Position numbers and translations under genes: made by a program. A stretch of DNA of 64,000 nt from G958295935 sp965224235 (lineage in GTDB: Bacteria > Chloroflexota > Dehalococcoidia > Lucifugimonadales > Lucifugimonadaceae), in NCBI GenBank assembly GCA_965224235.1, contig CBDCYP010000002.1:124001-188000 (forward strand), given 5' to 3'. The notes below the pieces were generated by a model that did not search any database, was not told the origin of the DNA, and saw nothing but the letters and a program-made list of their open reading frames with translations. Of the stretch, positions 34,973-43,459 are shown in pieces. Position 1 is the first letter of the stretch. Every line of letters starts with the position of its first letter.

Positions 34973-35396
34973 TTCGCCTCTTTCACCGCTTCTCTGCGAA
35001 AACTTCCTTGTAACAGCACGTCCATACGGTTCAAAAGTCTTCAAGCTGGTATGGGATTGGAGAGTGGCCCGGCGAGGGCTGGTACGCCAATCACAGCGCC
35101 AGCCTGAACCTCAACACGAAGGTTATAATTTTGTCCAGTTTGGTGGGCCGGACTGGACCAAGTTCGGAAGTAACATTGAATTACTGCTCTTGGTGCTTCG
35201 TCGAAACTAGGAATAAGGAGTTGGTCCCGTGGCAACGCGGTGTTCCTGGAGCCGACGCATATCCTGCCGTGAGTGCCATTGTCGTGCATCGGGTTGAAAC
35301 GGCTGGCTTGTCTTGCTTTGCCCCATACGCATTCCCTCACTGATGACCTGTCCGCCGTCGTGCGTAAATGGGCGACATGACACTCTTCGGAGCCGA
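34973..35396. other. Non-coding stretch in the decay zone
   Basis: No gene is supported. An open frame on the minus strand (35041-35340) has no recognisable domain and no ribosome site. The segment separates the lipoprotein pseudogene from the intact TauE/SafE gene. Confidence 0.45.
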
Positions 35397-36137
35397 CTAG
35401 AGTGTAAAGACCTCCCGCGCCAGAACCAATACGCTCGTTATCGCGATGACAACTACGACCGTTTTACGAAACACTCTCGCGTTAATCTGTCCGGTGAGAC
35501 GCACCGAGAGCCAGTATCCGAGGGCCACCGAGGGGATAGTTGCGGCCATCAGCAGAAGGCGATCAGTGGTTATCAACCCCTGAAATGCATAGCCTGCGAG
35601 AGAGGTGCAGTAAATGACAGTGAAGAGGAACGCCATCGAGGCCCGCACGCCCTGTCGATCCATGCCGCGTCCCAACAGGAAGAGCACGAGGAGAGGCCCT
35701 CCGATTGCAAGGCCCGTAACCATTACGGAGGCGCAGAAACCGATTACAGGTCCGGTGACCTGAGGCCTCGGAACACGCCACTTTCTCTTTACGATCACGA
35801 GAACCGTAAGCGTCAGGACGAGTACGGCGATCCCGATGCGAAGAGCGTGCGGGTTGAGTGCGCTTAAGGCGTACACGCCGACGGGCCCACCCAAAAAGCC
35901 TGCGACCGCCATAGGCGTTAGCTCACGATAACGGACTTCCTGACGGGTCTCGATCAGCAATAGACCGAAGGCCAGAATCGCAGCTGCGTTGACCACTATC
36001 ACGACGGTCTGAGGATCGAGGTAAAGCAGTAGGATCGGAGTGGTGGTAAGGCCGAAGCCGAACCCGATGGCGCCGACGGTAAACGCGGCAACGGCCAGCA
36101 CGAGGGCCGAGACCGCAATCTCGATAGGGTCTAGCAT
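35397..36137 (-). CDS. TauE/SafE family anion permease
   Basis: The protein has 246 residues and about eight hydrophobic helices in two halves. The first half has VGAIGFGFGLTTTPILLLYL, the G-x-G-x-x-x motif of the family's repeat, and the second half has VTGLAIGGPLLVLFLLGRG as the matching repeat. Family members export or import sulfite, sulfoacetate, taurine-derived or other small organosulfur anions. It is intact, unlike its neighbours on both sides, so the decay around it is not genome-wide sequencing noise. The substrate is unknown. Confidence 0.85.
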   Translation of the reverse strand: MLDPIEIAVSALVLAVAAFTVGAIGFGFGLTTTPILLLYLDPQTVVIVVNAAAILAFGLLLIETRQEVRYRELTPMAVAGFLGGPVGVYALSALNPHALRIGIAVLVLTLTVLVIVKRKWRVPRPQVTGPVIGFCASVMVTGLAIGGPLLVLFLLGRGMDRQGVRASMAFLFTVIYCTSLAGYAFQGLITTDRLLLMAATIPSVALGYWLSVRLTGQINARVFRKTVVVVIAITSVLVLAREVFTL

Positions 36138-36283
36138 GTGAGACCGATAAGACCGAAGTGCGCCATTAGGTCATGACTGGCGTATGTTGAGTGCTATGAA
36201 AAGTTTTGAAACTACGCATACGGCAATGAACGGAGTGTAATGACCAGACGGCGCCTTGCCGCCCTTGGCTGAACTCGGGTCCA

Positions 36284-36394
36284 ACGCAGGGACGGATGCG
36301 GAACGCCGGGCTGCCAGTGGGCGTGCGCCAGTTCCGGGCGCTGCATGTCGTAGAAGTGGACGTGAGTATCGACGAATTCCAGGTTGTTTATGAG
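36284..36394 (-). pseudogene. N-terminal fragment of an amidohydrolase
   Basis: The segment reads INNLEFVDTHVHFYD, then MQRPELAHAHWQPGVPHP. The DTHVHFYD motif supplies the first two metal ligands of amidohydrolase-related (PF04909-type) enzymes, and the HWQP...HP spacing matches that family's start. After about 37 residues the similarity ends and the frame is lost. No rest of the enzyme is nearby. Confidence 0.6.
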
Positions 36395-36602
36395 CGTATC
36401 TTCGGCGTCGAACGATAACACGGCGCCGCTTTGCTGAGAGCCGCAGCCCCTGGAGTAGGGATCTATCTCTGACCCGTGACAGGAGACAGTTGGTTCTGGT
36501 CCAGTGCCCCTCCCCGGGGCGCCTGACTCAGAAATCGGCTGGCCGTTAAACTTTGTGGACTTCACACCATCATTCGAGGAGAGACTGACGCCCCTGCGTC
36601 CG

Positions 36603-37760
36603 ATGGGGCGGGATCGGATATGGATGTTGCCGCCCGCGCTTGATGAGCTGATCCACGCCGACCATCCGGCGAGGTTCGTGGACGCGTACCCGGACGGTTT
36701 GGACTGGGCTTGGGGTCGATGCAGGCGGGGACCCTAAGGGAGCGCCGGCCTATCACCCCGGGCGCTGTTGAGCGTGCGGCTTCACGGACTTCATGACCGG
36801 CGTGCGCTCGACCCGCAAGCTTGGGGCGGCCTGCCGCGACCGGATACCGTACTTGCGGCTCACGGGATGCCGGCGACCGGACCACGTCACGTTGTGGCGT
36901 TTCTACCGCGCCCACCGGGATGGCATGAGGAATCTGTTCAAGCGCACGGCGCAGGCGGCGGTCACGATGGATCTGGTGGAGTTGGCCGTGCAGGCGGTGG
37001 ACGGGACGAAGGTAAGGGCCAACGCGGCAAATGACCGGACCTATGACGATGAAGCCCTGCGCCGTCTGTTGAAACGGTCGGAACGAACGATCTGCGGCCT
37101 CAAGGCGCAGATCGAGGCAGCGGCTGAGGGGAAAGAGACCGGCATGCTGATCACGGCGGCCGACCCAGCCGATGCTGGAGAAGGCGGAGGAGACGGCGGG
37201 GGTCAGGGCGGAGACGACGTTGGCCGATGCGGGCTATCACTCCGGTAGCAATCTTGAGGAGTGCGGCCGAAGAGGCCAACAGGTGGTCATGCCGGAGGCG
37301 CAGGGTCGGGTGCTGGAGAGCCCGTATCACAAGAACCGTTTCGCCTACGACGAGACGAGCGGCAGCTACCGTTGCCCCGAGGGACAACTGCTGCGCTTCA
37401 CCCGTATCAAGCGCACTGGCCAGACCCTGATGCGGCCTACCGCGCCTCAGGGGCCCCGTCTTGCAGATCCTGCCCTGCCTTCGGGGTCTGTACGACGGAC
37501 AGACGGCATGGGCGGGCCCTGGAGAAGGCCCGCACGACGCAGCTCTGCGCCGCAGGGCCTGGATGTCCACCGAAGAAGCCAAACGCGCCTATAAACAGAG
37601 AATGCAGCTGGTCGAACCGGTCTTCGGGATCATCAAAGAGCAACAGCAAGCCCGGAGGTTCCTTTTGCGCGGCTTACCCAACGTTGCGGTTGAGTGGACT
37701 CTGCCCGCCACAGCCTTCAACCTGAGCGCCCTGCGGCGGATATGGCGGGATCATATGCCG
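36603..37760 (+). pseudogene. IS1182-type transposase with at least four frame breaks
   Basis: Pieces in three frames follow the family order: MGRDRIWMLPPALDELI and HADHPARFVDAY (36603 on), MTGVRSTRKLGAACRDRIPY and DHVTLWRFYRAHRDGM (36793 on), VQAVDGTKVRANAANDRTY with the first catalytic Asp region, TTLADAGYHSGSNLEEC (37205 on) with the second, and QRMQLVEPVFGIIKEQQ with GLPNVAVEWTLPATAFNLSA (37604 on) with the Glu region and tail. Breaks lie near 36737, 36790, 37180 and 37450. No target duplication or clear termini were found. Confidence 0.75.
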
Positions 37761-38080
37761 GACCCTGAGTTCACAAACGAATCGCAACGCCGAATCAGTG
37801 CGCTGCCGCGGGACACAGACAGGTCTCCATTCAGGAACGGCGTAAAATTGCCCGCCTGCGTGCTGAGGGCGATAGTTCCCGCAGGGGCTCTCTCAATCTT
37901 CCAGCGCATTCGACTGGCGCCGATGCGCTTGACCCCAAGCCCCGACCGCTTCGGAGATAAGCTCCTTCTGGGCGCCTGCGGCGCGGGATCACAACCAACT
38001 TCTCTTGTCACGGGTCAACGGAATGTGCATCTCCACACCGTCGTTCCGGCGAAGTCCGGAAAGACAGTGTGGGGACTTGT

Positions 38081-38246
38081 GAAACAGGCTCTCTTAAAAC
38101 CCGCCGCTACGAGACAAGGGGATGGCAGTGTCTATTTTCGTACCAATGACATCGGTTAGCCAGAACGATAGACGGTCGCGCTCGGATTGACGGACATTGT
38201 TGCGGACGACCCCCACCTATAGCTGCGGGTTTCAAGAGCCTGTTTC
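38081..38246. repeat. Inverted repeat pair GAAACAGGCTCT / AGAGCCTGTTTC
   Basis: GAAACAGGCTCTC at 38081-38093 is matched by AGAGCCTGTTTC at 38235-38246, enclosing about 140 bp without an ORF. This could be a small non-autonomous element or leftover insertion-sequence ends. A TTCCGGCGAAGTCCGGAA palindrome (38044-38061) lies just upstream. The wider 37761-38301 interval shows no gene. Confidence 0.4.
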
Positions 38247-38301
38247 AGAATACCCGGACCTCTGCGGTCACGATTGTTCGGATTTCGATTTTTGCCGCAA
38301 C

Positions 38302-38505
38302 TCAGAGAATAACCGTGCATGACAATCTCGTCATTCCTCTATAAGGGGAATCTCGTCGCATGGCGGTCGCCACACTGAGCAGTACCAGCACGATCGGCGA
38401 CACACAGCAAGTGATCGCGGCCAGACCTGAAGTCAGACCCAGGAGGGCCCTCTTCTCATCGACCGGTTCGCGATCTCTGGCGCTGCGTGGTCCGACATTC
38501 TCTAC
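38302..38505 (-). pseudogene. N-terminal fragment of a MerT-like small membrane protein
   Basis: From a GTG at 38505 the frame reads VENVGPRSARDREPVDEKRA, then LLGLTSGLAAITCCVSPIVL and VLLSVATA. The ITCCVSP Cys pair in the first TM helix is typical of mercuric-transport-like and related small membrane proteins. After VATA the sequence turns to MRRDSPYRGMTRL with no further TM helix, so the gene is cut by a rearrangement. Confidence 0.55.
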
Positions 38506-38684
38506 GCTTGCCTTCCGACAAGCCGCCGACCCGGATCTGCCTGTCTCATCGAACCCCCCTTGGGAAATCGGCCTCATCAACAAAGGTTGGATGCCGACGG
38601 CGGTCAAAAGGTTTCACCCGAAAAACCGGCATTTATGTCCGCAGCGGGCGGCGGGCGCTTTGCTATGCTGGAATTGGTATTCCC

Positions 38685-38761
38685 GCCCCGTTGGTGCAGC
38701 GGCCTAGCACGTCGGCCTTTCAAGCCGGAGATCACGGGTTCGAATCCCGTACGGGGTACCA
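38685..38761 (+). tRNA. tRNA-Glu (anticodon UUC)
   Basis: The cloverleaf reads by hand. Acceptor GCCCCGT pairs with ACGGGGT (one G-U). The D arm contains TGGTGCAGCGGCCTAGCA. The anticodon stem TCGGC/GCCGG encloses loop CTTTCAA, giving anticodon TTC. The T arm ACGGG-TTCGAAT-CCCGT follows, and the discriminator A is followed by an encoded CCA at 38759-38761. It borders the decay zone on one side and a nuclease patch on the other, so it may be an integration site. Confidence 0.93.
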
Positions 38762-38762
38762 A

Positions 38763-39968
38763 TCTGGAAGAATCAAGAACCTTCACACTGAGGTTCAGAC
38801 AGCCAATCAAACTGAGAGTCGTGACCTGGCCGAACGCATTAACATTCGGGGTGACGGCGGAGAGATTGAGCCGCTTGAGGAAGAACCCTTCTCGAGTGAG
38901 GATGAGCTCCAGGCGATTATTGCCGAATATCCCGAGTTGCTCGACGGGGAGCAGATACGCCCGGGCGACCCCAGGCGTTGGATTCTCATCGCCCGGGAGA
39001 AAGGAATCGCCGAAACCTCCGACTCTGGTGCTCGTTGGGCGATTGACCACCTGATAATCGACCAGGACGCGGTGCCGACGCTGGCGGAGGTAAAGCGAGG
39101 ATCGAACCCCGAGATACGGCGCGCCATAGTTGGGCAACTGCTCGAGTATGCGGCGCACGCCTCGAAAACCTGGACTGCGGACAAGCTACGCCATACTTTC
39201 GAGGAATCGGTCAACGCCAAGGGCCACGATCCAGTTGAGGCGCTCGGAAGACTGCTGCGAACGGATGGCGAGCCGGACGTTGACGGTTTCCGGGAGAACG
39301 TGGCCACTAACCTCTCCGCCAGGCGCATTCGCCTTCTGTTCGTTTCCGATGAGATTCCGGACCCCCTCGAACGTGTTGTGGAATTCCTGAACGAACAGAT
39401 GCCCAACATCGAGGTCCTTGCAATCGAGATCAAACAATTCAGGGGCGGCCAGACACAGACACTCGTCTCGCGTGTCCTCGGCAGGACCGCGAATGCATCC
39501 GTTCAGGGTTTTGCCAGGAGGGGCCAGAGTCTAAACCGAGAGACGTTCTTGGGGGAATTTACCGGCGACCATGTGCGGAATGCCGCAGCACGGCTCCTCG
39601 ACACGGCCCAGAAGTCCGGCGCCGTCTTCGAATGGTTTCCGCGGGCTGTTAGCGTGCGCAGTTCGCGCTGGCTGCAACCGATCACCGTTGCCTGGCTCTA
39701 CATACCTTCTGTGGCCGGGAGGGGCTGGATGCGAACCAGGGACTTTACTTTTGGCATCGCCATACTTGACTACGACCCGGCGCCAGAGGAAGAACTGCGC
39801 GTCGCACTTCAGCGGTGGGCGGATGGCCTCCGCGACTACGACTTCACGACAGACGCGTCGAGCAAGGGAGTCACGGCGTGGTCGGTTGACTATGACTCTG
39901 CGGCGCAGAACATCGACCTGCTTACGGACCGCCTATCCGCAGTCCTCGCAGAACTGAAGCAACTCTGA
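38763..39968 (+). CDS. PD-(D/E)XK nuclease-like protein, start unresolved
   Basis: About 400 residues of coherent protein follow the tRNA. The front reads PLEEEPFSSEDELQAIIAEY, then WAIDHLIIDQDAVPTLAEVK with Asp and the Glu-x-Lys pair of a PD-(D/E)XK site, then RRAIVGQLLEYAAHAS. A long C-terminal domain (RRIRLLFVSDEIPDPLERVV, LAIEIKQFRGGQTQTLVSRV) continues to 39968. No ATG, GTG or TTG lies in frame between the tRNA and the conserved front; the frame is simply open back through the tRNA. The true start is therefore lost, non-standard, or hidden by a frame break. It is likely a DNA-processing or defence nuclease with unknown partner. Confidence 0.65.
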   Translation, partial: SGRIKNLHTEVQTANQTESRDLAERINIRGDGGEIEPLEEEPFSSEDELQAIIAEYPELLDGEQIRPGDPRRWILIAREKGIAETSDSGARWAIDHLIIDQDAVPTLAEVKRGSNPEIRRAIVGQLLEYAAHASKTWTADKLRHTFEESVNAKGHDPVEALGRLLRTDGEPDVDGFRENVATNLSARRIRLLFVSDEIPDPLERVVEFLNEQMPNIEVLAIEIKQFRGGQTQTLVSRVLGRTANASVQGFARRGQSLNRETFLGEFTGDHVRNAAARLLDTAQKSGAVFEWFPRAVSVRSSRWLQPITVAWLYIPSVAGRGWMRTRDFTFGIAILDYDPAPEEELRVALQRWADGLRDYDFTTDASSKGVTAWSVDYDSAAQNIDLLTDRLSAVLAELKQL

Positions 39969-40292
39969 GCGACCACTAGCTGGTTGTACCAGCCGCTCCC
40001 ACCACGTCGACGTTCGGCATGGCCGTAGTCGTGCTGGTTTGACAGTCGAAAATCGGAGGCGACCGCAGGTGAACGACCCTAGAGTTAACCCCAGGGTCGT
40101 CACAGCGAGGGTCGGTTTTAATGTCCAGGTCCTTTGCGAAATGCAGGACCCATCCGGCGACAATCTCTGGTATGGGGCGCCGCGCGTTATAGAAATGGGA
40201 TTCGGCGCCAGAGAATCGAGACGTCATGAGGAGTGTACGGCTTCGAAGGGATCTACCCGGTGCGCCGCACAGAATCGCGAAACCAATACAGA
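39969..40292. other. Unassigned stretch between nuclease genes
   Basis: Open frames exist on both strands (minus 39976-40296 and plus 40039-40350), neither with a recognisable domain. The minus frame would start with a GTG overlapping the GIY-YIG stop (GTGA, 40293-40296), which could mean a third gene of that operon. Codon bias by eye does not decide. A short hairpin ACGACCCT/AGGGTCGT lies at 40073-40100. Confidence 0.35.
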
Positions 40293-41024
40293 TCACTGCG
40301 GAGTCGCGGCAATACGCGATTCCATCTCGTCAAGGAACGATGGATCGTAGGTTTCATTCACGTGGTTTTTATTCCAAAGGCCGGAGAGGCGAACCTTCTT
40401 CCTATCAATGTATCGGCCGAGCCATTCGGTCAACGGCTCGCCGGTGGCGGGGTGGCTATAACCGCTCAGGAGCGCTATGGCATTGCGTTCGATCAAGCCG
40501 CGGCTGGAGTTCGGGCCAGGAGCATCATTCACGTTCAGCCACAAGAACGGCATCCTACCGACATACTCGCTAACAAGGGCCTCTAAGTCCGCCTCGGTTT
40601 CCCTGACTGCGTTCCTGTCGACATTTAGCCTCATCGCAGCTTCTCCGGCAGATCCGGCCACGCACCACGACTCCAGCAACGATATGTTGTTCCGATTGGC
40701 CAGAGCGACACCCACGAGCAGCCGAAAGATCGACCCTCTATGGTTGCCGAGACCGGACCTGGAACTGCCGCGATGTTGAGAGAGCCGCCTCGATAACGTA
40801 CTTCGGGAGCCGTTCTTCAAACCATGGGCGCCAATGCGAACGACCCTTTGCCCAGCCCCTGTACCTGGTCCGGATTCTCCATTCTCATAGAAGAAATATA
40901 CCCCGCGCCGGAGCCAGTTCATCCCGCCGCGGCAGCTTTGTAAGAGCCTGGGGCCGCCGACCCGATCTGCAAGGCGGCTGAGGCGCTCATAGAAACGCAC
41001 AGTGTTGCCGAGCCGGTCAGCCAT
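40293..41024 (-). CDS. GIY-YIG-like nuclease-domain protein
   Basis: The protein has 243 residues. The core reads RGVYFFYENGESG, then RVVRIGAHGLKNGSRSTLSRR, LSQHRG and GNHRGSIFRLLVG. The order GVYFF, RIG, R...H and a following basic helix corresponds to the GIY-YIG nuclease fold (GVYFF for GIY and VVRIG for YIG). A conserved C-terminal Asn-rich region (RNAIALLSGY) follows. I recall this family as uncharacterised and found near DNA-modification genes. The start at ATG 41024 overlaps the end of the DUF6884-like reading frame by eight bases, so the two were one transcription unit. Confidence 0.68.
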   Translation of the reverse strand: MADRLGNTVRFYERLSRLADRVGGPRLLQSCRGGMNWLRRGVYFFYENGESGPGTGAGQRVVRIGAHGLKNGSRSTLSRRLSQHRGSSRSGLGNHRGSIFRLLVGVALANRNNISLLESWCVAGSAGEAAMRLNVDRNAVRETEADLEALVSEYVGRMPFLWLNVNDAPGPNSSRGLIERNAIALLSGYSHPATGEPLTEWLGRYIDRKKVRLSGLWNKNHVNETYDPSFLDEMESRIAATPQ

Positions 41025-41435
41025 GAAGCATCCTGGTCGACCACCTCAACTGCTCGCCGATCCTCAGGCCTTCCATCGGGAGGGAGACAACCAGACCGCG
41101 ACTTCGCAAAGATGGCGCCAGAAACTCGCGGGAGCGCCGACCGGCCAAAAACACGACGGATTCGGCATTGTCCAGATACGGCCCCAATTGTGTGAACGCT
41201 CTACTCGCCCATTGGCGAAGCTCGCAACTAGCATCGTATTCAGAGTGAGGTCGTAGGGCGGAATCACCTCATCGGGATGTGAAAGAGCGTATTTGGCAGA
41301 TAGTACGAACCAGGGATGCCCCGTGCTGTCCGCATTGCTGCCGGCCTTTTGGAACCAGGAAGAGATATACAGGTCTCTCGCGGGCGCCGGAACCGTCTGT
41401 TTCTGTCCTACTCAAGACAGCAGATAAATGAACAC
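41017..41435 (-). pseudogene. DUF6884-like protein with TGA at codon 8 and one frameshift
   Basis: A GTG at 41435 with GGAGAG seven bases upstream opens VFIYLLS-TGA-VGQKQTVPAPARDLY, then ISSWFQKAG, HPWFVLSAKYALSHPDEVIP and PYDLTLNTM. These are the DUF6884 hallmarks (start LL.C, ARDLY, ILSAK.G, PY..TL). Near 41240 the frame shifts and continues ELRQWASRAFTQLGPYLDNA, ESVVFLAGRRSREFL and SLRSRGLVVSLPMEG to a TGA at 41017-41019. The TGA at 41412-41414 replaces a codon that is normally Cys in my recollection of the family. Two lesions argue for decay, although the rest is well kept. Confidence 0.68.
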
Positions 41436-41525
41436 GCCAACTCTCCTATTCAACGGAGCGCCCCACCGAATCCGGTCATGGGTTCGCACTCCATTTCCAT
41501 TGACTACGATACGATACTCTTGACC

Positions 41526-42257
41526 ATGCCTGAACAACCCGCCAAGCTCCTGCCCCTCCCCGAGAACTGGTCCCGCGCCCTGGCCGTCGCAGCCCATCCC
41601 GACGACCTCGAATACGGCGCCGCCAGCGCCATCGCCCGCTGGACCTCTCAGGGCAAGGAAGTCGGCTATCTCATGGTTACCAAAGGCGAGGCGGGCATCG
41701 ACTCCATGCACCCAGACGAGACCGGCAGGCTCCGAATGCAAGAGGAGATAAACAGCGCACGCGTCGTCCGCGTCGACTCCGTGGAGTTCCTCAATTATGC
41801 CGACGGCGTCATCGAGTACGGCCTACTCCTCCGCCGCGACATCGCCCGCGCCATCCGAAAATTCAAGCCCGACGTCCTGATCAGCGGCAACCACGAACTC
41901 ACTTGGTCCAGCGGCAAGTTGAACATGGCGGACCACCGCGCCGTCGGAGTCGCCGTACTCGACGCCGCCCGGGACGCCGACAACCGTTGGATCTTTCCCG
42001 AACTCCTAGCCGAGGGTTACGAGCCCTGGCACGGCGTCAAGACGATCTTCATCGCCTCCGCCCCCAAGGTCACTCACTACGTCGACGTCACCGACTTCAT
42101 AGACAAGGGCATCGAATCACTCAAGGAGCACCGCATCTACATCGGGAACCTCTCCCAGTCATTCGACCCTGACGGCTTTCTCCGCTGGGGCGCCGCAGCC
42201 ATCGGCGAACTGGCAGGCTGTGACTACGCCGTCGGCTTCGACATCATGGAACTCTAA
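41526..42257 (+). CDS. PIG-L family zinc deacetylase
   Basis: The protein has 243 residues. The zinc site is AVAAHPDDLEYG (His24, Asp27) with a later His in MADHRAVG (about 137), in the LmbE/PIG-L fold. Members remove acetyl groups from N-acetylglucosamine-type substrates such as mycothiol or bacillithiol precursors and glycolipids. A Cys-conjugate-type ISGNHELTWSSGKLNMADH segment is seen here. The ATG at 41526 is chosen because LP.NW.RALAVAAHPDD starts the family domain; the frame upstream is antisense to the DUF6884 remnant. Substrate is unknown. Confidence 0.88.
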   Translation: MPEQPAKLLPLPENWSRALAVAAHPDDLEYGAASAIARWTSQGKEVGYLMVTKGEAGIDSMHPDETGRLRMQEEINSARVVRVDSVEFLNYADGVIEYGLLLRRDIARAIRKFKPDVLISGNHELTWSSGKLNMADHRAVGVAVLDAARDADNRWIFPELLAEGYEPWHGVKTIFIASAPKVTHYVDVTDFIDKGIESLKEHRIYIGNLSQSFDPDGFLRWGAAAIGELAGCDYAVGFDIMEL

Positions 42258-42262
42258 CTCCC

Positions 42263-43423
42263 TCAATCGGCCGCCCGAACCCACCCTCTCTCCTCCCGCC
42301 AGCCCGGCTTTACGTCGGCAAATCGGCTCAGCCGAAGGCCGCTTATGTCGACGCTCGACTCGCCGTATAGCACCAATTCGCTGACTACCTTGCCCGTGCC
42401 GGGCGTGATGCCGAATCCATGGGCCGATGCGGTGACAACCACATAGTTGCCTGGCCGGTCCGGGATGTCGATGATAGGCAAATAGTCGGGGGCCTGCTCC
42501 ACCACACCGGCCCAGCTTCGGATTACCGGCACGTCCGCCGCTCCCGGAAGCAGTTCCGCGAGTCGCCTGGCGATATTCCTGATGAGGGGGGTGTTGGGCT
42601 TGTCAGGATCGGTGGTCAGGTCCACGTCGGTCCATTCGTGTGGTCCTCCCCCAAAAAGCAGATTGCCCCTCGCGGCCTGGCGTCCGTATAGTCCGTTCCC
42701 CACAAGGGCGATGTCGAAACTCGGCGCAAGCGGCGCGGTCGCCAGCATCTCTACCCTTGCCGGCGCCACGGGAACGTGAATGCCCACCATCTCCGCCAAC
42801 AGCCCTGTCTGGGGCCCGGCGGCGCCAACCACCACCTCGGCCTTGATGGCGCCGGCGGTCGTCTCCACCGACGAGACCCTTCCACCGACGACCTCGATGC
42901 CCGTGACGGCGGTGTTCTGGTAAAGCCTGCCCCCCAAGTCTTGAAAAGCCCATGCAAATGCCTGGACCGTCCGTTGGGGATTGGCGTGGCCGGCATTGGG
43001 GGAAAACATCCCCCCGAGTATCTTCTCAGAGATCCCGGGAATCATGTCCCGTATCTCCGAAGGGTCGAGCAGGTCTACATTCACGCCGTGGCGAAGCGCC
43101 TGGTCCAGTTCAGGGAAGAGGTCGCCCATCTCCTCTTCCGATACGGCGACCTGGAGCCTGCCCTGCTGTGTGAACTCGGTGGGATAGCCCAACTCATCGT
43201 CCAGCGTCTCCCATAACCTAACTGACTCTACGCCCAACGGTATCAGCGGCGGCTCGTCAACCCGCTCGCTGATCATCCCGCCGTTTCGCCCGGAGGCCTC
43301 CCCTCCGACGGTTCCCTTTTCGACTACCACAACGTCCTTGCCCGCCCTGGCCAGGAACCAGGCCGAACTCAGGCCCGATACGCCACCGCCAATAACGACT
43401 ACGTCTGCACTGTCGACAGGCAT
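42263..43423 (-). CDS. FAD-dependent amine/amino-acid dehydrogenase, beta-type subunit (DAO family)
   Basis: The product has 386 residues. The N-terminal FAD motif is VVVIGGGVSGLSSAWFLARAG, with EKGTVGGEASGRNGG as the family's second FAD contact. The C-terminus has RSWAGVVEQAPDYLPIID and SAHGFGITPGTGKVVSEL, the usual DAO closing motifs. The gene lies 36 bp downstream of a Bfd-type FAD/NAD subunit, as in opine oxidase, sarcosine oxidase and HCN synthase pairs (OoxAB, HcnBC). I infer a membrane-linked heteromeric dehydrogenase oxidising an N-alkyl amino acid, opine or glycine-like substrate. Confidence 0.87.
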   Translation of the reverse strand: MPVDSADVVVIGGGVSGLSSAWFLARAGKDVVVVEKGTVGGEASGRNGGMISERVDEPPLIPLGVESVRLWETLDDELGYPTEFTQQGRLQVAVSEEEMGDLFPELDQALRHGVNVDLLDPSEIRDMIPGISEKILGGMFSPNAGHANPQRTVQAFAWAFQDLGGRLYQNTAVTGIEVVGGRVSSVETTAGAIKAEVVVGAAGPQTGLLAEMVGIHVPVAPARVEMLATAPLAPSFDIALVGNGLYGRQAARGNLLFGGGPHEWTDVDLTTDPDKPNTPLIRNIARRLAELLPGAADVPVIRSWAGVVEQAPDYLPIIDIPDRPGNYVVVTASAHGFGITPGTGKVVSELVLYGESSVDISGLRLSRFADVKPGWREERGWVRAAD

Positions 43424-43459
43424 GATGCCACTCCGATGATCCGGGCTATGCCGCCCCGT

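Noticed and set aside
37172..37594. Stand-alone transposase-like ORF
   Set aside because: It is one frame of the broken IS1182-type gene, not a separate gene.
38487..38762. Open frame through tRNA-Glu into the nuclease gene
   Set aside because: Translation through a tRNA is implausible and the residues show no family similarity.
39976..40296. Third gene of the GIY-YIG operon on the minus strand
   Set aside because: The GTGA overlap is suggestive, but no domain is visible and the opposite strand is equally open; left unassigned.
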